Positions 27,083-32,614 of a DNA stretch of 32,614 bases are shown piece after piece. How positions within the stretch are numbered: the first letter of the stretch is position 1; the number at the start of each line of letters is the position of its first letter. The notes under the pieces are model-generated. The model saw only the letters and a list, made by a program, of their open reading frames with translations. It was not told the origin of the DNA and did not search any database. The position numbers and the translations under genes are program-made. This stretch comes from Bacteroidota bacterium (GTDB taxonomy: Bacteria; Bacteroidota; Bacteroidia; Chitinophagales; Saprospiraceae): positions 1 to 32,614 of the forward strand of contig JAHEAQ010000194.1 of the NCBI GenBank assembly GCA_024642705.1, written 5' to 3'.

Positions 27083-27795
27083 TCAAACTCTTTCGTAACA
27101 TCCGAAAAAACCTTTTAACAGAAAACAAAACCTCCAAATACTTTAAATATGCCATTGGAGAAATTGTGCTCGTCATGATTGGAATACTTTTAGCCCTTCA
27201 AGTCAATAATTGGAATGAGGATTATAAAAATGCCAAAAAAGAAAGAGGTTATTTAATTAACCTACAACAAGATATTTTAGCAGATTCTTTAAGACTGAGC
27301 GAACTGAAACTCGATCTTGAATTAGCTGTAAAATCAAAAAGGAGATTTGAAAAAATAATTAAAGGGCAAACCGTATCAAAAGATTCTTTATCTATTAATT
27401 TTAGTAATCAAACAGATCTTATAACTGACTTTGTCCCAAATTCCACCACTATAGATGAATTAAAATATAGTAATGGCCTTAATCTAATTTCAAACGCCGA
27501 ATTGAGACGTCAAATTGTAACATTATACAACAGTTATGACGACCTAATTCTCAAACTTAAACTTGGCGTAGAAAAATCCCAAATAATATGGTCGTATACG
27601 AGTAAACATGTTAACAATGTTACTACAATTACCAATGATGAAATTTATGCACTTTTAAAAGACAACTTTTTTAAGAATCAAATGCTGCTCAATTATTTGC
27701 ATACACAATATATTACTACATCAAAAGCTTATGAAAATTGCGTTCAAACCTTAACTTTATTAAGAAAAGAATTAAAAAATGATCAAATTCTTTAG
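27079..27795 (+). CDS. DUF6090-type membrane protein, paralog 12 of 13
   Basis: The product has 238 residues. The periplasmic motif is IDELKYSNGLNLISNAELR (about 125-143). The last residues (NDQIL) are encoded by the start module of paralog 13 read in another frame: the frames overlap by 17 bp and the stop TAG falls inside the module. This C-terminus therefore looks acquired when the next copy was placed behind it. Confidence 0.88.
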   Translation: MIKLFRNIRKNLLTENKTSKYFKYAIGEIVLVMIGILLALQVNNWNEDYKNAKKERGYLINLQQDILADSLRLSELKLDLELAVKSKRRFEKIIKGQTVSKDSLSINFSNQTDLITDFVPNSTTIDELKYSNGLNLISNAELRRQIVTLYNSYDDLILKLKLGVEKSQIIWSYTSKHVNNVTTITNDEIYALLKDNFFKNQMLLNYLHTQYITTSKAYENCVQTLTLLRKELKNDQIL

Positions 27796-28528
27796 AAACA
27801 TCCGTAAAAACCTTATCAAAGAAAACAAAAGCTCCAAATACTTTAAATATGCCATTGGTGAAATCGTGCTCGTCATGATTGGCATCCTATTGGCTCTGCA
27901 AATCAACAACTGGAACGAATCGAGAAAAGACAGAGCTTTTGAAGTGAAAATGTTATTGGAAATCCGCAAGGCTTTGGAAAATGATATTATATCCTTTGAA
28001 CGTTCTGTTAATAGAATGGAAAAGTTAGATTCTGCTTCCAATGTCATGGCAAAACACATTTATGAGCAATCTACTTTTGTTGACTCGCTGTCTGATAGAG
28101 GAGATTCCAGATGGTATTTATTGAGAACGGGTATACAATATCAATATAACAGAGGACCATATGAAGCCATTAAATCTTCAGGAATTGACCGAATATCCAA
28201 TGATAGCCTTAGAAATAAACTGATTAAACTCTATGATTTTGATTTTCCAAGACACGAAGAACTTACTAAATGGTTTGATAGAGATTATGAAAAACAAAAT
28301 GTGAAATTAACCTCCTTTTTGGGAGACACAAAAGTTATTCTCAACAATGGTCAGTATGATTTTGAAAGAATATTTCCTGAAGGATTATTTAAAAATAAGG
28401 AATTTATAAACCTTGTAGGGGATATAAGTCGTCGAGGAAAATCTGTTGGCAGATATTTGAAAACCATTATTCCAAAAATGGAAGAGATGATTGCACAAAT
28501 AAACCATCAAATCAACCAAAAAAATTAA
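27779..28528 (+). CDS. DUF6090-type membrane protein, paralog 13 of 13
   Basis: The product has 249 residues and is the closest relative of paralog 4, though 6.9 kb away: it shares 82 of 84 bases at 27872-27955 and the motif YEAIKSSGIDRISNDSLR (about 128-145). The downstream periplasmic part is also clearly homologous (YDFDFPRHEEL versus YDFGLPRAQNF). It lies 3 bp upstream of the first channel gene. Confidence 0.88.
   Translation: MIKFFRNIRKNLIKENKSSKYFKYAIGEIVLVMIGILLALQINNWNESRKDRAFEVKMLLEIRKALENDIISFERSVNRMEKLDSASNVMAKHIYEQSTFVDSLSDRGDSRWYLLRTGIQYQYNRGPYEAIKSSGIDRISNDSLRNKLIKLYDFDFPRHEELTKWFDRDYEKQNVKLTSFLGDTKVILNNGQYDFERIFPEGLFKNKEFINLVGDISRRGKSVGRYLKTIIPKMEEMIAQINHQINQKN
27872..27955 (+). 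repeat. 84-bp block shared by paralogs 4 and 13 (copy 2)
   Basis: Partner of 20987-21070, 82 of 84 bases identical; the two third-position differences are silent. Confidence 0.85.
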
Positions 28529-28531
28529 AAC

Positions 28532-30238
28532 ATGAATTTGGCTTCCAAAATTACGTTTGTACTGTTTATTTTTTTAGGTCAAATCTTCAATGGTTTTGGC
28601 CAAAGCAATGAAGAAAACTATCGTATTATTCCTTCAGTGACTGAATGGATTGAGGAGGTTAACAATTGGCCAGATTCAATTTATAGACAGGACAACATTA
28701 AAGTGCTTTTTAATTTAGAAAAGGACAAAAATTATATTGCATTAAATGATAGGTCGATTTTAGAAAGCACCATTGATACAGTTCCAATACTTGAAGTAAA
28801 TAAATCTGTTAGTCTATCTAATATTCAATTTCATACAGATGAAAACTTATTTAATGATGTAGCTTTAAAAAATATACATTTCAATGGCAAATTTATTTTA
28901 TATAAATTGAAAAATGGACGATTTGCATTCAAGAATTGCGAGTTTGATAAACTCCATCAAATTCGACTGGTAAATACAAAATTCTATTTAAGCTATTTGG
29001 ACTGTAAATTCAATGGACACTACATGCAGAATAACCCAGCTGAACCTTTAGATATTAATTTTTACCGGTGTGATTTTAAAAAGAGTTTTGTGTTGTCAAG
29101 CGATCAAGGTGTTCCATCTATTTTTATTATTGATTGTAATTTTAATTCTTATGCATTATTTGGTAAATCAAGTCGGTTCAATGCCATTGCCATAAATAAC
29201 AGCACCTTTTTAAATAGCTTAATTTTTAGTCATCTACAAATAGACAATGCCTTTGAGATTAAGACATCAAACTTGAATTATATTAATTTGGATGGCAGTA
29301 ATTTACCCATCGAAAATACTTATGTCCCTTTTCATCAATTGAGCAATAAAATTGGCCTTCCAGCTGATGCTTTAGGGAATTTTTACGCAGCAAATTATCA
29401 ACAGGATTTTGAAGATAAAGAAGCCTACGACCGCATTATAGCATCTTATTCCAAACTTTTAGCCATATATAAATCACGTTCAGAAATGGACAGTTATAAT
29501 GCCTGTTATATTGAAATGCGCAACAAGCAAACGGCCTATTCCAAATTTATTTATACCAGCAACAAAAGCTTTTCAAACTACATTGTTTACCAGTTAAATG
29601 TATTCATGCATGTTTTTAGTGATTATGGCACCAAACCTACCAAAGCCATTATTTTTTCCCTCTATGTAATTCTAGCCTTTGCCCTCATTTACCTTTTCTT
29701 TCCAAACTCCTGGGACAACCATGGTAAAAACCGAATCATAGATCGCTATACCTTCTTTATGAAATACATGCAAAAAGAAGCTGGCATTCACGAAGTATAT
29801 CTTGAAGACAAGCAGCCAGAAATTATGGAATATGACGCATTTAAAAACTTGATCAGTAATTCAAAAGAAACGGTTCCTAAGTTTTTCATATCTACAGCTT
29901 TACCTCTATACAAATGGTCGATTTCAAGTACAAAGTTATCAGCTTCTGTGCTTAAGCGACTAGACATTATGAAAGGAAGCTGGTCGGATTTACCACAAAA
30001 GAAAAAGTTATGGAAAACTATTCTTTTAGTGGCAGCTTTTCTGATTGCATTAAGCTATGATATTGCAATTAAAATGTTAAATGCTTTAATGCTTTCTATT
30101 AATACTTTTACTACACTAGGATTTGGTGAAATACCTATCAAAGGATTACCTCGATATCTTGCCATTATTCAGGGATTTATTGGCTGGTTTATGTTGACAA
30201 TATTTAGTGTATCACTAATTTCTCAATTACTCAACTGA
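28532..30238 (+). CDS. potassium-channel-like protein with periplasmic beta-helix-like domain, copy 1
   Basis: The 568-residue product has a signal peptide (about 1-23). A periplasmic region follows (24-365) with pentapeptide or beta-helix-like strands, several spaced as F-x-x-C-x-F (FKNCEF 133-138, YLDCKF 155-160, FYRCDF 177-182, IIDCNF 199-204). Then come TM1 (about 369-391), a cytoplasmic loop of about 100 residues, TM2 (about 494-518), a pore loop with TLGFGE (528-533) and TM3 (about 543-566). With a cleaved signal peptide this topology puts the pore loop on the outer side, as in potassium channels, and TLGFGE matches their T-V-G-Y/F-G-D filter. The ligand of the outer domain is unknown. 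It begins 3 bp after paralog 13 and ends 1 bp before copy 2. Confidence 0.85.
   Translation: MNLASKITFVLFIFLGQIFNGFGQSNEENYRIIPSVTEWIEEVNNWPDSIYRQDNIKVLFNLEKDKNYIALNDRSILESTIDTVPILEVNKSVSLSNIQFHTDENLFNDVALKNIHFNGKFILYKLKNGRFAFKNCEFDKLHQIRLVNTKFYLSYLDCKFNGHYMQNNPAEPLDINFYRCDFKKSFVLSSDQGVPSIFIIDCNFNSYALFGKSSRFNAIAINNSTFLNSLIFSHLQIDNAFEIKTSNLNYINLDGSNLPIENTYVPFHQLSNKIGLPADALGNFYAANYQQDFEDKEAYDRIIASYSKLLAIYKSRSEMDSYNACYIEMRNKQTAYSKFIYTSNKSFSNYIVYQLNVFMHVFSDYGTKPTKAIIFSLYVILAFALIYLFFPNSWDNHGKNRIIDRYTFFMKYMQKEAGIHEVYLEDKQPEIMEYDAFKNLISNSKETVPKFFISTALPLYKWSISSTKLSASVLKRLDIMKGSWSDLPQKKKLWKTILLVAAFLIALSYDIAIKMLNALMLSINTFTTLGFGEIPIKGLPRYLAIIQGFIGWFMLTIFSVSLISQLLN
30089..30132 (+). repeat. 44-bp identical pore segment, copy in channel 1
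   Basis: Identical to 31932-31975; encodes the pore helix and filter. A second near-identical stretch covers TM1 (29645-29722 against 31488-31567). Confidence 0.85.
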
Positions 30239-30239
30239 T

Positions 30240-32081
30240 ATGAAAAAACTAGCCAACCTTTTCTTTTTTATTCTGGTGTCATTGAGTTGTTTTTCTCAGG
30301 AAATAAAGTTTAAAGAATACTCGTATACCGAATTCTTTAAAATGATAGAGGAAGAAAAAGACACAATTTTTAAATTGAAGGATGCCATTATTCAATTTGA
30401 TGCAACTATTGATTCCATATACCGATACACTAGAACTCGCGACTCATTAGGGAATTTTATTTTAAATTCTGCACGGAAAGACAGCATCCAAATTACAAAG
30501 GCATTGGATCTTAACAATGTACATTTCTTGTCAGGAGAATATTATAATGGGGCTGGTCTTTTATTTATGGTTTTTCATAAGAAGGTCACCTTAAAAAATA
30601 CTAGTGAAATTACTTTTGGAAATTCTCTTTTTAAGGAAACCTTTTATTTTTCAGTTGATAAAGACCTTGTAGATCTGAGTTCTACCAATTATATGAAAAA
30701 TACTGTAGGTATAATAAAAATTGAAGATTGTACCTTTTTAAAAGGTGTAAGGGCCTTGAATGTTTTTGAATTAGATGATGATCAAATTTCACGAACACAA
30801 GTCGATTTTTCAAAATGTATGATTTACCCACTAGAAAGCAAAAACAACCTACACAGTTTATTTGATTTAAAATCAATTATTACTTTAACTATAAGTGAAT
30901 GTATATTTAAAGGTAAGGGAAGGGTCTCCATACATTATGGTGGAAAATGCAAGATTTTTTTTCTGTCTGAAAACTCGTTTATCGAACCTTTAGTTGAAAT
31001 TACTGAAAATCAATCGTATAGTGATGTCTATATTTATGAAATATCCAAAAACGTCTTTGAAAATCCACTTTTGGTTCAATTTGATCCATCAGGAAAGCTC
31101 GTTTTTGAATGGGAACAATTAAAAAACGGAGTGATTTCCAATTTAAGTTATCAAAGATCTCTGAGTAAACTGGTTACTTCTAATGACTTTGATTATTTTG
31201 AATCCTATGTTAATCCCAACATTTTTTCAAAATATATTGACAAATACCGAGTGGAAAACACAGAGACTTTTAGAGAAGAATCCAAGCTATATGGACAATT
31301 TTATAAAAAATTTAAAGAAAGTCAGGATATTGAAAGTGCCAATAAAGTGTACATTGATTTAAAGGATCTTCAAACAGCTCGATTCAAATTTATTTATCAG
31401 GAAAATCCTAGTTTCAAAACATTTTTTACCTGGAAAATCAATCAGTTTTTAAAAGTATTTTCAGCTTATGGTACAGAACCTGCCAGAGCCATTATTTTTT
31501 CCCTCAATGTAATTCTAGCCTTTGCCCTTATTTACCTTTTCTTTCCCAACTCCTGGGACAAACATGGCAAAAACCGCATTATAGATCGCTATGCTTTTTT
31601 TATGAAATATATGAACAAAGATGCGGGAATCCATGAAGTATATCTTGAAGGCCAAGAAGAGGAACTCATGCAGTATGACCAGTTTAAATCAGTGGTTGAA
31701 AGCTATGGCAAAACAGTTCCTAAATTCTTTGCAATCACAGCGCTCCCACTCTACAAATGGGCGGTTTCTGGGACCAGGCTCTCTGCTTTCTTTTTAAAAC
31801 GCATCGATATCATGAAAGGTACTTGGAGTGACTTACCACAAAAAAAACGTTTTTGGAAATCGTTCTTATTGATTGGAGCATTTCTCATTGCTATGATTTA
31901 TGACATCTTTATAAAAATGCTTAACGCACTGATGCTTTCTATTAATACTTTTACTACACTAGGATTTGGTGAAATCCCTATAAAAGGACTACCACGTTAC
32001 CTTGCTATAATTCAAGGTTTTATTGGCTGGTTTATGTTGACGATATTTAGCGTATCACTAATTAGTCAATTGCTGAATTAA
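30240..32081 (+). CDS. potassium-channel-like protein with periplasmic beta-helix-like domain, copy 2
   Basis: The 613-residue product has the same plan as copy 1: signal peptide (about 1-20), a periplasmic region to about 410 with beta-rich segments (IEDCTF 161-166, ISECIF 218-223), TM1 (about 416-438), a cytoplasmic loop, TM2 (about 540-560), TLGFGE (573-578) and TM3. The last 54 residues are identical to copy 1, and the TM1 region is nearly so, whereas the periplasmic halves hardly align. This is the last gene of the run; a hairpin follows within 3 bp. Confidence 0.85.
   Translation: MKKLANLFFFILVSLSCFSQEIKFKEYSYTEFFKMIEEEKDTIFKLKDAIIQFDATIDSIYRYTRTRDSLGNFILNSARKDSIQITKALDLNNVHFLSGEYYNGAGLLFMVFHKKVTLKNTSEITFGNSLFKETFYFSVDKDLVDLSSTNYMKNTVGIIKIEDCTFLKGVRALNVFELDDDQISRTQVDFSKCMIYPLESKNNLHSLFDLKSIITLTISECIFKGKGRVSIHYGGKCKIFFLSENSFIEPLVEITENQSYSDVYIYEISKNVFENPLLVQFDPSGKLVFEWEQLKNGVISNLSYQRSLSKLVTSNDFDYFESYVNPNIFSKYIDKYRVENTETFREESKLYGQFYKKFKESQDIESANKVYIDLKDLQTARFKFIYQENPSFKTFFTWKINQFLKVFSAYGTEPARAIIFSLNVILAFALIYLFFPNSWDKHGKNRIIDRYAFFMKYMNKDAGIHEVYLEGQEEELMQYDQFKSVVESYGKTVPKFFAITALPLYKWAVSGTRLSAFFLKRIDIMKGTWSDLPQKKRFWKSFLLIGAFLIAMIYDIFIKMLNALMLSINTFTTLGFGEIPIKGLPRYLAIIQGFIGWFMLTIFSVSLISQLLN
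31932..31975 (+). repeat. 44-bp identical pore segment, copy in channel 2
   Basis: Partner of 30089-30132. Confidence 0.85.
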
Positions 32082-32083
32082 AG

Positions 32084-32121
32084 TACCGACATTTCGATAC
32101 GGAGTGAAGAAATTGTCAGTA
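32084..32121 (+). terminator. imperfect hairpin after the operon, possible terminator or palindromic repeat copy
   Basis: The arms 32084-32095 and 32109-32121 pair at 11 positions with one mismatch and one bulged base around a 13-nt loop. The core (ATTTCGATACGGAGTGAAGAAAT) style, written here only as a shape, resembles dispersed intergenic palindromes of Bacteroidota. It lies 3 bases after the last stop codon. Confidence 0.45.
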
Positions 32122-32488
32122 TTGACTTAGTTATTTTCCTTTTCTTTAATTCAATAAAATGGAGATACACATAGTTTTTTCGATCTATGGATTAGAGAGA
32201 ATTGAGGAAATCACGATAATACAATGAAAGAGCAATAGTCAATAAATTTGCTAAGTCTTCTAAATAAAGGAGTGGGTTTTCCAAACAATTTTTTAAGAAA
32301 AATTAGAATTTGAAACCAAGTTAATATCGAAATGCACACTGATGCCCTTTTGAGAGTAAAGTTGAGCAATCCAATTGAAAGCAAACTAGTAAATATTCTG
32401 TTAAAATTATGCCAACATCACTCTAATTTTTAGGACCCATTTAGTTGTAAAATTTTCATTCTAGAAAAAGAAATAAAGCATACTGCAT
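32122..32488. other. non-coding stretch, nothing recognised
   Basis: Only short open frames (at most about 33 codons, for example from 32332) without a family signature or convincing ribosome-binding site. No RNA gene or mobile-element end was seen. Confidence 0.5.
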
Positions 32489-32614
32489 TTAAAGATTTGT
32501 ATTATTTTTAAATGAAATTGATATAATTTTTTCCTCCTGAACCATTATTAAAGAATTAAATGCACATAGCACCACTGCTCCAACAATAATTGATGGCGGT
32601 ATAAAGAACAATGT
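32489..32614 (-). CDS. possible C-terminal end of a gene running off the right edge
   Basis: Read from the edge, 41 codons stay open to a TAA at 32489-32491. They start with a hydrophobic run (FFIPPSIIVGAVVLCAF) like a membrane helix, then a polar tail ending NNTNL. The gene would converge on the channel operon. The segment is short enough to be chance. Confidence 0.25.
   Translation of the reverse strand, partial: TLFFIPPSIIVGAVVLCAFNSLIMVQEEKIISISFKNNTNL

Noticed and set aside
18406-28528. Array as a toxin-immunity or contact-dependent inhibition polymorphic locus
   Set aside because: No large toxin, secretion signal for effectors or orphan toxin tips; all members are complete membrane-anchored proteins with the same plan.
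32332-32433. 33-codon frame downstream of the channels
   Set aside because: No family similarity recognised and no start signal; left as non-coding.

Overview
The window looks like a chromosomal segment from a low-GC member of the Bacteroidota (Flavobacteriia or Cytophagia type). This rests on the roughly one-third GC content, a hybrid two-component system (sensor kinase, receiver and AraC regulator in one protein), a surface protein of a type common in this phylum, weak Shine-Dalgarno sites, and a long run of DUF6090-type membrane proteins. No rRNA, tRNA, insertion sequence, integrase or CRISPR array was seen.

Left part (1-5761, minus strand): a 1397-residue hybrid two-component regulator, followed downstream by a secreted fibre/lectin-like protein. 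The gap between them holds two abutting 21-bp direct repeats upstream of the secreted gene, the geometry expected for an AraC-type DNA-binding domain. The regulator may therefore control its neighbour.

Middle part (6023-18060, plus strand): an exported metal-dependent amidohydrolase; a very large cation-chloride-cotransporter-like protein (1671 aa) with a long helical region, a P-loop ATPase and a winged-helix-like end, coupled to a small MscS-like channel; a lipoprotein of unknown function; then a short run of a YdeI-like protein, a RibD/DHFR-like reductase and a CPBP membrane protease; and a SulP anion transporter with a STAS domain.

Right part (18406-32081, plus strand) is the most striking region: 15 genes in one 13.7-kb run. 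The first 13 are paralogous single-span membrane proteins (about 238-264 aa, the first 340 aa). They share a nearly invariant N-terminal module of about 47 residues (basic cytoplasmic end plus one membrane helix) and have highly divergent periplasmic domains. Parts of this module are almost identical at DNA level between copies, seven of twelve junctions overlap, and three copies carry an in-frame insertion at one juxtamembrane site; one of these is a clear long palindrome. The last two genes encode potassium-channel-like proteins (GFGE filter) with unrelated periplasmic N-terminal halves on a nearly identical pore half. My inference is that the array and the channels form one envelope system, with a conserved membrane part and diversified periplasmic sensing or binding parts. 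The function of DUF6090 proteins is not known to me.

The last 530 bases hold an imperfect hairpin and no convincing complete gene; a possible C-terminal end of a minus-strand gene runs off the right edge.
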